DNA of 9,424 nt from Desulfobacterales bacterium (GTDB taxonomy: Bacteria > Desulfobacterota > Desulfobacteria > Desulfobacterales > Desulfobacteraceae). The stretch's first letter is position 1; the number at the start of each line of letters is the position of its first letter. A program made the position numbers and the translations under genes. The notes beneath the pieces are model-generated. The model worked only from the letters and a program-made list of their open reading frames with translations, was not told the origin of the DNA and ran no database searches. Below are positions 1 to 6,463 of this stretch, one piece after another. The stretch covers positions 1 to 9,424 of the forward strand of contig JAKSBB010000108.1 of NCBI GenBank assembly GCA_022361315.1. Reading direction: 5' to 3'.

Positions 1-81
1 AAGGTACCCATCCGTCTGTACAAGGATGTAGAACCTGAAATCACTGTCTTTGTGGTTGCCGAAGAAAAAGAAGAGAAGTAA
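1..81 (+). CDS. rplI: 50S ribosomal protein L9, C-terminal end (partial)
   Basis: The window opens inside a reading frame of 26 codons followed by TAA at 79-81. The peptide has the pattern of the L9 C-terminal domain: a hydrophobic strand leading into 'PIRLYKDVEPEITVFVVAE', which matches the usual L9 ending (x-V-x-L-H-x-D-V-x-A-x-V-x-V-x-V-V-A-E). An acidic/lysine tail (EEKEEK) follows. L9 binds 23S rRNA at the base of the L1 stalk of the large subunit. The identification is supported by the next gene being dnaB, since rplI-dnaB is a common bacterial gene order. The start and most of the gene lie outside the window. Confidence 0.85.
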   Translation, partial: KVPIRLYKDVEPEITVFVVAEEKEEK

Positions 82-116
82 AAAAAGAGAAGTTAGCGAA
101 GTTTAGACTTCCCCGC

Positions 117-160
117 GCCTTTCCGTCCCCACCGGGGACGGAAAGGCATTTCCCGTTTTA
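117..160 (+). terminator. Hairpin between rplI and dnaB, probable terminator or attenuator
   Basis: Bases 117-130 and 134-147 form a perfect 14-bp stem with a 3-base loop (131-133, acc). The arms read gcctttccgtcccc and ggggacggaaaggc. The downstream tract (149-159) is T-rich but broken by CCCG, so termination may be incomplete. It lies 36 nt after the rplI stop and 41 nt before the dnaB start, so it could end ribosomal-protein transcription and lower read-through into dnaB. Confidence 0.65.
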
Positions 161-187
161 ATGCCCTTTATTATACTTTAGGATGCC

Positions 188-1567
188 GTGGCAGCAAAAG
201 AGTCCATAAAAACAGATCCCCTGCTCAACCGAACCCCGCCCCACGACCTGGATGCGGAAGAATCCCTGCTCAGTGCCATTTTCATCAACAATAACGTCCT
301 TATGGATGTCCTGGAGGTCCTCACCCCCGACGATTTTTACAAGGGGGCCCATAAGAAGATTTTCAGGGTAATTATGGAGCTGGTCACCCGGGAGGACCCG
401 GTGGATCTGGTCACCGTTGCCAATGCACTCAACGAAAAGGATGAACTGGAAAGTATCGGTGGCGCCGCCTATTTGGCAGCCATTTCCGATGCCGCACCCG
501 TGGCAGTGAATGCCGTCAACTACGCAAAAATCATCCAGGGCAAGGCCGCGCTGCGCCAGTTGATCGACGCCTCTTCCAAAACCATTGAACGGTGTCTGGA
601 AGACAAGGGCGACTTTAAGAATATTCTTGATGAAGCCGAGGCCGCCGTATTCAAAATTGCAGAGCGGAAAAGCGGGGCCGCATTCAGATCCCTTGCCGAC
701 CTGATTGACCTGAACATTGATCAACTGGAAGAACAACAGGGGAAAACCGGCGGCCTGCTGGGCCTGGATACTGGCTATCCCAGGTTAAATCAGATTACAT
801 CAGGACTTCAGGGATCAGACCTGATTATCATCGCGGCCCGCCCCAGTATGGGTAAGACCGCATTTGCCCTGAACCTTGCCAGAAATGTGGCCTTTATCGA
901 GAGAAAACCCGTGGCCATCTATTCCCTGGAAATGTCATGCGACCAGCTTTCCATGCGGCTTCTCACCTCGGAGGCGCGCATCGACTCCAGTAGGCTGCGT
1001 AACGGACATATCAGCCCGGAAGACTGGCAGAACGCCACGGACGCTGCAGGGATTCTCAATGAAATGCCCATTTTCATTGACGACACCCCCAGTATCTCGG
1101 TGATGGATGTACGGGCAAAGGCAAGAAAACTACACCAGAAACACGGTGGACTCGGCCTGGTGGTCATCGACTATCTCCAGCTTATGAAGGCCCCGTTCCA
1201 GTCCGACCGGCGGGACCTTGAAATCGCAGAAATATCCCGGTCTCTTAAAGCCCTTGCCAAAGAACTCAACGTACCGGTGATTGCCCTGTCACAGCTCAAC
1301 CGTATGCTGGAGCAACGCTCCGACAAGCGGCCCATGATGTCCGACCTTCGTGAATCCGGCGCCATCGAACAGGACGCGGATATCATCTCTTTCATCTACA
1401 GGGATGAAGTCTACAATAAAGAGCCGGATAACCCCAAAAAAGGCCAGGCGGAAATCATCGTGGCCAAAAACAGAAACGGCGCCATCGGCACCGCCCACAT
1501 GGTGTTCATCGGTCAGTTTACACGGTTTGAAGAACTGGCACCGGATGCCTACGGTGATTTTGTATGA
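188..1567 (+). CDS. dnaB: Replicative DNA helicase DnaB
   Basis: Hexameric 5'-3' helicase that unwinds DNA at the replication fork and recruits DnaG primase. The 459-residue protein has normal family length. An N-terminal DnaB domain ('PPHDLDAEESLLSAI' near residues 17-31) is followed by a linker and a RecA-like ATPase domain. Visible motifs are Walker A ARPSMGKT (217-224), Walker B LVVIDYLQL (324-332), and the K-x-R-N-G element (K427, R429) that carries the inter-subunit arginine finger. No intein is present. The start is GTG at 188, with AGGA at 180-183 only 4 nt upstream. An ATG at 183 is in another frame, and starting here keeps the full conserved N-terminus. A TATACT at 172-177 could be a -10 box, but no good -35 is seen. 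The end overlaps hflX by 4 nt, so the two are probably translated together. Confidence 0.97.
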   Translation: MAAKESIKTDPLLNRTPPHDLDAEESLLSAIFINNNVLMDVLEVLTPDDFYKGAHKKIFRVIMELVTREDPVDLVTVANALNEKDELESIGGAAYLAAISDAAPVAVNAVNYAKIIQGKAALRQLIDASSKTIERCLEDKGDFKNILDEAEAAVFKIAERKSGAAFRSLADLIDLNIDQLEEQQGKTGGLLGLDTGYPRLNQITSGLQGSDLIIIAARPSMGKTAFALNLARNVAFIERKPVAIYSLEMSCDQLSMRLLTSEARIDSSRLRNGHISPEDWQNATDAAGILNEMPIFIDDTPSISVMDVRAKARKLHQKHGGLGLVVIDYLQLMKAPFQSDRRDLEIAEISRSLKALAKELNVPVIALSQLNRMLEQRSDKRPMMSDLRESGAIEQDADIISFIYRDEVYNKEPDNPKKGQAEIIVAKNRNGAIGTAHMVFIGQFTRFEELAPDAYGDFV

Positions 1568-3180
1568 AGCGAATAGTTTACGGTACCACAGACGGCCTTC
1601 GAAACACCCAGATCAACAGGATCCAGGACCTTTACACCCACAAGTCACCGCCGGAATTTATTCTTACGCCTGAAATGGCGGAAGAGATGGTGGCCATCAG
1701 CCACGAGATCCGGCGGCAGATCGGCATTCTTCTGGACCGTAACGGCAAGGTGGCCTGCGTAATCGCAGGCGAACCTCACCGGATCGTTATTCCGGTCACC
1801 TCGGATTACATGGCGGGCCCAGGCAGACTTAAAGGTCTGCGCCTGGTCCACACCCATCTTACCGATGAAACCCTCACCCGGGATGACCTCACTGACCTTG
1901 CACTGCTGCGGCTTGACTATATTACCGCGCTTTGTATCACGAAAGCTGGCACCCCGGGGCCTGTGTACTCCGGCCACATCCTTCCGAACCCTGAGGCCGA
2001 GCCCTATGAGGTACTTGCCCGCAAAACTGTCGATGATCTGGAAATTGACTGCCAGACCGTTATCCTTGCCCTGGAATCGGAACTCTCCCGGCTCAGCCAC
2101 CGTCACCGGCCGGACACCGGCAGAGAAAATGCTTTTCTCATCAATGCCACCACAGGTGACCCTAAAGAAGCTTACATCTCCATGGACGAACTTAGGGAGT
2201 TGTGCAAAACCAGCCATATCAAGGTGATCGATACCGCTATCCAGCGCCGCCGCAAAATCGATCCCAAGTTTGTGGTGGGTAAAGGCAAACTGGCAGACCT
2301 GATCATCAAGGCCATCCAGAACTATGCCACCATGCTGGTATTCGACCGGGAGCTGTCCCCTTCCCAGATCAGATCCATCACCGACTTCGTGGAGATGAAG
2401 GTCATTGACCGGACACAGCTTATCCTGGATATCTTTGCCAAACAGGCCAAATCCAGGGAAGGTAAATTCCAGGTGGAACTGGCCCAGCTGGAATACCTGC
2501 TGCCCCGGCTGATCACAAAAAATACGGCCATGTCCCGGCTTGCCGGCGGCATTGGCGGCAGAGGCCCCGGTGAAACCAAACTGGAAGTCAACCGACGCCG
2601 TGTCAGGGATCGCGTTTCCCGCCTGAAAAAAGAGATTGTCAAAATCCGGAAGCAGCGTAAACAGCAGAAATCCAGGCGGAAACGGAAAAATTTACCCATC
2701 ATCTCTATTGTGGGCTATACAAATGCAGGTAAATCCACACTGCTGAACACCCTTACCCAAAGCAATATTATTGCGGCAAACCGCCTGTTTGCCACCCTGG
2801 ACCCTTCTTCAAGGCGCTTGCGTTTCCCCCGGGATAAAGAGGTAATTATTACGGATACGGTAGGATTCATCCAGAACCTGCCCAAAGAGTTGATGGAGGC
2901 CTTCCACGCCACCCTTGAAGAGCTGGCAGAGGCGGACATCATTCTCCATGTCATCGATATTTCCAACCCCAGATACATGCAGCAGAAAGAATCTGTGGAA
3001 CAATTATTGAAGAAATTGGATCTGGATAATATACCGACACTTTATGTGTTCAATAAAATGGACCGGACCGACCTGAATGACTTCGACAACCCCTGGCTGC
3101 TGAAGCAGGGCACACTGGTCTCGGCCCTTGAAAAAAAGAGCCTGGCACCTCTGGTTGACAAGCTGGAAGCCATGATTTAA
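1564..3180 (+). CDS. hflX: GTPase HflX, long form with extra N-terminal domain
   Basis: Ribosome-binding GTPase of the Obg/HflX class; in other bacteria HflX splits stalled or stressed 70S ribosomes. At 538 residues it is about 110 longer than E. coli HflX (426). Residues ~1-200 form an added domain with a V-H-T-H-L...LTRDDL motif (95-109) resembling JAMM/RadC metal sites. The HflX N domain (~205-292) contains VGKGKL, ELSPSQ and KVIDRTQLILDIFA. The glycine-rich GGIGGRGPGET (328-338) is followed by a basic helical stretch. The G domain has G1 GYTNAGKST (384-392), G3 DTVGF (431-435), G4 NKMD (497-500) and G5 SAL (520-522). The protein stops soon after G5, so the small C-terminal domain of E. 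coli HflX is missing. ATG at 1564 overlaps the dnaB stop (ATGA), with GGTGA at 1553-1557 as a plausible ribosome site. The neighbour is dnaB, not the usual hfq. Confidence 0.93.
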   Translation: MKRIVYGTTDGLRNTQINRIQDLYTHKSPPEFILTPEMAEEMVAISHEIRRQIGILLDRNGKVACVIAGEPHRIVIPVTSDYMAGPGRLKGLRLVHTHLTDETLTRDDLTDLALLRLDYITALCITKAGTPGPVYSGHILPNPEAEPYEVLARKTVDDLEIDCQTVILALESELSRLSHRHRPDTGRENAFLINATTGDPKEAYISMDELRELCKTSHIKVIDTAIQRRRKIDPKFVVGKGKLADLIIKAIQNYATMLVFDRELSPSQIRSITDFVEMKVIDRTQLILDIFAKQAKSREGKFQVELAQLEYLLPRLITKNTAMSRLAGGIGGRGPGETKLEVNRRRVRDRVSRLKKEIVKIRKQRKQQKSRRKRKNLPIISIVGYTNAGKSTLLNTLTQSNIIAANRLFATLDPSSRRLRFPRDKEVIITDTVGFIQNLPKELMEAFHATLEELAEADIILHVIDISNPRYMQQKESVEQLLKKLDLDNIPTLYVFNKMDRTDLNDFDNPWLLKQGTLVSALEKKSLAPLVDKLEAMI

Positions 3181-3195
3181 TTTCTTTTTTTCGTG

Positions 3196-3224
3196 TTGAC
3201 CATTGCCATGAATTGGATTACAAC
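3196..3224 (+). promoter_or_regulatory. Candidate sigma-70 promoter for the small cysteine-rich gene
   Basis: TTGACC (3196-3201) matches the -35 consensus at 5 of 6 bases. It is followed after 17 bp by TACAAC (3219-3224), 4 of 6 for the -10. This predicts a start near 3231 and a short leader of about 30 nt before the ATG at 3260. It lies just after the hflX stop and a T-tract (3184-3191), so the small gene can be expressed independently of dnaB-hflX. Sequence match only. Confidence 0.4.
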
Positions 3225-3259
3225 TAAACCATACCAACCAACAGACAACTGGACTTTCT

Positions 3260-3484
3260 ATGGAAATAAAACTGGACCAGGTGCTTGAAGAAGAAGACCC
3301 CCGCCCCAAAAAGGATTCAATGGACATGCCCGACTGCTTCGGCGAATTTGACAAGGAGAACCGACTCTGTTTCAACTATTGCGCCATCTCCATCAAATGC
3401 TGCGTTATGCAGACCCGGCACCCCAAGGTTGATATCCTTGAGAAGCTTTTGATTTACAATGATTACTCCGTGAAACCAAACTAA
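3260..3484 (+). CDS. Small cysteine-rich protein of unknown function
   Basis: The 74-residue protein has no signal peptide or membrane segment. Residues 1-22 are highly charged (EEED, RPKKD). A core follows with C26-F-G-E-F, C37, C41 and C47-C48, giving C-x10-C-x3-C-x5-C-C. Such a CFG...C-x3-C-x5-C arrangement is seen, to my recollection, in small hypothetical proteins and domains of delta-type proteobacteria, and could hold zinc or an Fe-S cluster; that is inference. The C-terminal ~20 residues look helical (VDILEKLLIYNDY). The ribosome site is weak (GGA at 3251-3253). Evidence that the gene is real: the ordered cysteine pattern, a promoter-like sequence just upstream, and composition similar to neighbouring genes. 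It is convergent with glcD. I do not recognise a named family. Confidence 0.65.
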   Translation: MEIKLDQVLEEEDPRPKKDSMDMPDCFGEFDKENRLCFNYCAISIKCCVMQTRHPKVDILEKLLIYNDYSVKPN

Positions 3485-3586
3485 ACACACCCCGCCCCGG
3501 CACCCCAAATGTTCGGGGCACTCGGCAGCCGCCCGTCATGCTTTAATCAAAGAAAACAACGATAAGATTCGGAAGGATGTTAGGAA

Positions 3587-3694
3587 AATATTTTTCCGGG
3601 CCATAGGAAAGATACCATTCTTAATATCAAGTAAATATCTTTCCGGGTCTTAGGAAAAATACCGTCTATTTTATCAAGCGAATATTTTTCCGGG
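3587..3694 (+). repeat. 47-bp tandem repeat with inverted arms at the 3' end of glcD
   Basis: The 14-mer aatatttttccggg (one copy with C for T) begins at 3587, 3634 and 3681, an exact 47-bp period. Two full units (3587-3633, 3634-3680) agree at roughly three quarters of positions; the third is only the 14-mer, which encodes the Pro-Gly-Lys-Ile-Phe end of the minus-strand glcD. Within the array, ggaaagata (3606-3614) is the inverse complement of tatctttcc (3636-3644), and ggaaaaata (3653-3661) of tatttttcc (3683-3691), each with a 21-nt spacer. It sits between converging genes, so it may act as a bidirectional terminator or mRNA 3'-end structure, or be a relic of local duplication of the gene end. 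Confidence 0.75.
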
Positions 3695-5056
3695 ATTAAG
3701 AATATTGTTGGGATCGAACACCTTTTTGACCCCCTTCATCAACGCCAGTTCCGTGGCACCAATCTCCTGGGGCAGGTACTTCATCTTTGTGATGCCCACC
3801 CCGTGTTCACCGGTGATGGTCCCCCCTAAAGCCAGCGTCTTTTCGAACAAGTCGTCCACGGCCTTGTGTGCCCGCTCGGCCTGATCCTTGTCCTGCCGGT
3901 TGTACATGATATTGCAGTGAATATTCCCGTCCCCCGCATGGCCAAAGCTGACAACCGTCAGGCCGGACCGTTGCTGGATATCTTGAATGGCATCCACCAT
4001 TTCGGGAATTTTTGAAATGGGTACGACAATATCTTCGTTGATCTTGTGGGGGGCAATTTTGTACAGCACGGGTGAAAGGGATTTCCTGGCCTGCCAGAGA
4101 ACAGCCGTCTCGTTTTGATCTTTGGCCGTAATTACAGCAAGTGCCCCCTGATCTTCACAGAAGGTGTCAATGGCCTTTGCATCGGTCTCAACCCCATCCT
4201 TCGATCCGTCCAGCTCAAGAATGAGAAGAGCCTTTGTCCCACGGGGAAGGTCAAAGGATAGCTTATCCCGCACCAGCTCCAGGGAGGGTTGATCCAGATA
4301 CTCCACACATCTGGGTACCAAAGCCTGCTTCATCACTGCAGAGACGGTACGGGCCGCCAGGGACATCCGGTCAAAAAAGACGGCCATGGTCTTTACGGCA
4401 GCCGGTTTTGGCAACAACCGCAGCACAATCCGGGTGGCAACGGCCAAAGTGCCTTCGGACCCGACAATGAGCCGGGTCAAATCGTATCCGGCAACGCCCT
4501 TTGCGGTGGTCACCCCGGTGCTTATAATTTCTCCGGAAGGCAACACCGCACTAAGCCCCAGCACATAATCCCGGGTAACACCGTATTTCACAGCCCTGGG
4601 CCCGCCGGCACACTCACCGACATTCCCGCCGATGGTGCAGACCGCAGAAGAAGCAGGATCCGGGGGATAAAAAAGCCCCTTTGCCTCCACGGCCTTGTGC
4701 AGGTCCGCCACCACCACCCCGGGTTCAACAACGGCGGTGAAGTTTTGTTCGTCAATATCGAGAATCTTGTTCATCCGGGTCATCACCATAACGAGACCGC
4801 TGTGAACGGGAACCGATCCCCCGGTCATACCGGAGCCTGCCCCCCTGGGAACCACGGGTATCCCGTGGGTATTGGCAAGGGTCATAACTTCGGCAACCTG
4901 GGTTTCGGATTCCGGAAAGATGATCGCTTCGGGCATGAAAGAACGCCCCGCTGCATCATAGGAGTACAGGAGACATTCCTCTTTGTCTGTGGTGAGCCCC
5001 TGGGGACCTAAAATACCTTTAAACTCGGATAATAGCTCTGGGGATATGAGGGACAT
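3674..5056 (-). CDS. glcD: FAD-linked oxidase, glycolate oxidase GlcD / D-lactate dehydrogenase type
   Basis: Flavoprotein that oxidises a D-2-hydroxy acid (glycolate, D-lactate or a relative). The 460 residues match the GlcD family length. The N-terminal FAD-binding (PCMH-type) domain includes VPRGAGSGMTGGS (69-81), PPDPASS...GGNVGECAGGP (131-153) and GYDLTRLIVGSEGTL (190-204). The C-terminal oxidase domain has GHAGDGNIHCN (372-382) and GEHGVG (416-421). H373, H380 and E417 correspond to the metal site known in human D-2-hydroxyglutarate dehydrogenase. There is no fused Fe-S domain, and no glcF-like partner lies in the window, so the electron acceptor and exact substrate are unknown. The ATG immediately follows the dnaA stop (TAAATG) with no clear ribosome site, implying coupled translation. 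The last codons lie in the third copy of the 47-bp repeat. Confidence 0.88.
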   Translation of the reverse strand: MSLISPELLSEFKGILGPQGLTTDKEECLLYSYDAAGRSFMPEAIIFPESETQVAEVMTLANTHGIPVVPRGAGSGMTGGSVPVHSGLVMVMTRMNKILDIDEQNFTAVVEPGVVVADLHKAVEAKGLFYPPDPASSAVCTIGGNVGECAGGPRAVKYGVTRDYVLGLSAVLPSGEIISTGVTTAKGVAGYDLTRLIVGSEGTLAVATRIVLRLLPKPAAVKTMAVFFDRMSLAARTVSAVMKQALVPRCVEYLDQPSLELVRDKLSFDLPRGTKALLILELDGSKDGVETDAKAIDTFCEDQGALAVITAKDQNETAVLWQARKSLSPVLYKIAPHKINEDIVVPISKIPEMVDAIQDIQQRSGLTVVSFGHAGDGNIHCNIMYNRQDKDQAERAHKAVDDLFEKTLALGGTITGEHGVGITKMKYLPQEIGATELALMKGVKKVFDPNNILNPGKIFA

Positions 5057-6463
5057 TTAGAATTTGCCGGTTTCAATCTTCTTGGACAGATAGTTGATCT
5101 GCTCGTAGAGCACCCCTTTTTGTTTCAGCTCTTTTTCCACGGCATTGACGGAATAAATGGCCGTGGCATGATACCGCTTGAAGCTGGAACCGATTTTCTT
5201 AATGGGCTGATCCGTATACCGTTTAGACAGGAACATCGCCACCTGTCTGGGCTTTACAATGGCCCGTTTTCTGGATTTGGACATGATGTCCTGCTCCGAG
5301 ATTGAGAATTCGTTACAGACCAGCTTTTTAATGAGATCAATGGTCACTCGTTTGCGGCTGCGGGTCATATTATCCAGGACGCTTTTGGCCAACTCCATGT
5401 CTATGTTCCGCCCCATGAGCTGACCTTTGGCCACCACGCCGAAAAGGCCGCTTTCCAGCTGACGGACATCGTCACAGAGTTCCTGGGCAATATATTCGTT
5501 CACAGAGATGGGAAGACGGCATCCCATGCCTTTGGATTTTTTCTGCAGAATCCGGAGCCGGGTGTCAAAGTCCGGGGATTGAATTTCCGTCACCAGCCCC
5601 ATGTTGAGCCGGGACTTCAGATTGGGGTTGAGCTTGGGGATATCATCCGGACGTTCACATCCGGAAAAAATGATTTTTTTGTCTGCATCCAGAAGATAGT
5701 CCAGGGTCATGGCCAGTTCCTTCTGGGTGGCATTTTTTCCGGATAGAAAGTGGATATCCTCCAGAATCAGCACATCACATTTCTGACGATACTTATCCTT
5801 GAACCTGTCAATACAATTGTTCTTCAAAGAAAAAATCATCTCATTGGTGAAATCCTCGGCCGTCACATAATAGACCCGGTTGCTCCGGCTGTTGGCAATA
5901 ATGTGGTGTCCCACGGCCTGGGAGAGATGACTTTTACCCAGTCCGGTTTTGGACAAGAGGTAAATCATCCCCGTGCCGTTGATCCGGCCCTGGGCCAGGG
6001 ATAAGGATGCGGAATAGGCAAAGTTTGAATTATCCCCCACCACAAAATCATCAAAGGTGAAATCCTTTTTCAACATCCTGCCGCTGTTAAAGGAAGGATC
6101 AATCCCGGGAAGCATCTGCTGGGCAGGCTTTGCCGGCTGCGGAATGGCCGCACGTGCTGCAAAGAAACCGTCGGTGGTGTCGCCCTTGGCCTTTTTGGAA
6201 GGTGTTTTGGATACGGTCTTTCCCTTGTCTCCCCCTGTTTTAAACTCAACGCGGACCTGGCAGCCTAAGTTTGTAAACTCCTGTTCAAATACGCCCAGGT
6301 AGTTTTCTCTCAGCCGCCTGCTGAAGAATTCGTTGGGGGTTGCCAGGGTAACGCTGTCAGAATCATGATCAAGTAGGGTTACCGGTTCGATCCACATCCG
6401 GTAACAATGGTCCGGTACTTTGGTTTTTACTTGAGATTTGACTTCCTTCCAGAACGACTCCAT
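5057..6463 (-). CDS. dnaA: DnaA-family replication initiator, divergent form
   Basis: A 468-residue protein with full DnaA architecture: domain I (~1-75, 'FWKEVKSQVKTKVPDHCYRMWIEP'-like start), a variable linker (~76-128), AAA+ domain III (~133-365) and DNA-binding domain IV (~372-468). Conserved parts include FTFDDFVVG (135-143), the helix NEMIFSLKNN (207-216), the likely arginine finger in LKSRL (R285), and sensor 2 VRQLE (R334). Key residues depart from the canon. The P-loop is SKTGLGKS (171-178) instead of GGxGLGKT. Walker B is LILEDIHF (first Asp is Glu). Sensor 1 reads GCERP rather than SDRxP. The RDHTTV signature is RYHATA (430-435). I recall similar proteins in Desulfobacterales, so this may be the lineage's normal DnaA or a second paralogue. 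The ATG at 6463 is fixed by an in-frame TAA two codons upstream; GGAAGG (6477-6482) is distant (13 nt). Confidence 0.88.
   Translation of the reverse strand: MESFWKEVKSQVKTKVPDHCYRMWIEPVTLLDHDSDSVTLATPNEFFSRRLRENYLGVFEQEFTNLGCQVRVEFKTGGDKGKTVSKTPSKKAKGDTTDGFFAARAAIPQPAKPAQQMLPGIDPSFNSGRMLKKDFTFDDFVVGDNSNFAYSASLSLAQGRINGTGMIYLLSKTGLGKSHLSQAVGHHIIANSRSNRVYYVTAEDFTNEMIFSLKNNCIDRFKDKYRQKCDVLILEDIHFLSGKNATQKELAMTLDYLLDADKKIIFSGCERPDDIPKLNPNLKSRLNMGLVTEIQSPDFDTRLRILQKKSKGMGCRLPISVNEYIAQELCDDVRQLESGLFGVVAKGQLMGRNIDMELAKSVLDNMTRSRKRVTIDLIKKLVCNEFSISEQDIMSKSRKRAIVKPRQVAMFLSKRYTDQPIKKIGSSFKRYHATAIYSVNAVEKELKQKGVLYEQINYLSKKIETGKF

Noticed and set aside
183..188. ATG at 183 as the dnaB start
   Set aside because: It is out of frame with dnaB; the in-frame GTG at 188 is the start that fits the conserved N-terminus.
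158..736. Minus-strand open frame of 192 codons opposite the 5' part of dnaB
   Set aside because: It is a shadow of dnaB, Gly/Cys-rich, with no family resemblance.
1645..2217. Minus-strand open frame of 190 codons opposite hflX
   Set aside because: It is a shadow of the hflX reading frame with no recognisable domain and no upstream signals.
3494..3519. GC-rich inverted repeat gccccg/cggggc after the small gene
   Set aside because: The stem is only 6 bp with a 14-nt loop, has alternative pairings and no T-tract, so it is too weak to call a terminator.
4289..5011. Plus-strand open frame of 240 codons opposite glcD
   Set aside because: It is antisense to a well-conserved gene; the peptide is rich in Gly/His/Asn/Pro with no motif, and arises from the codon bias of glcD.
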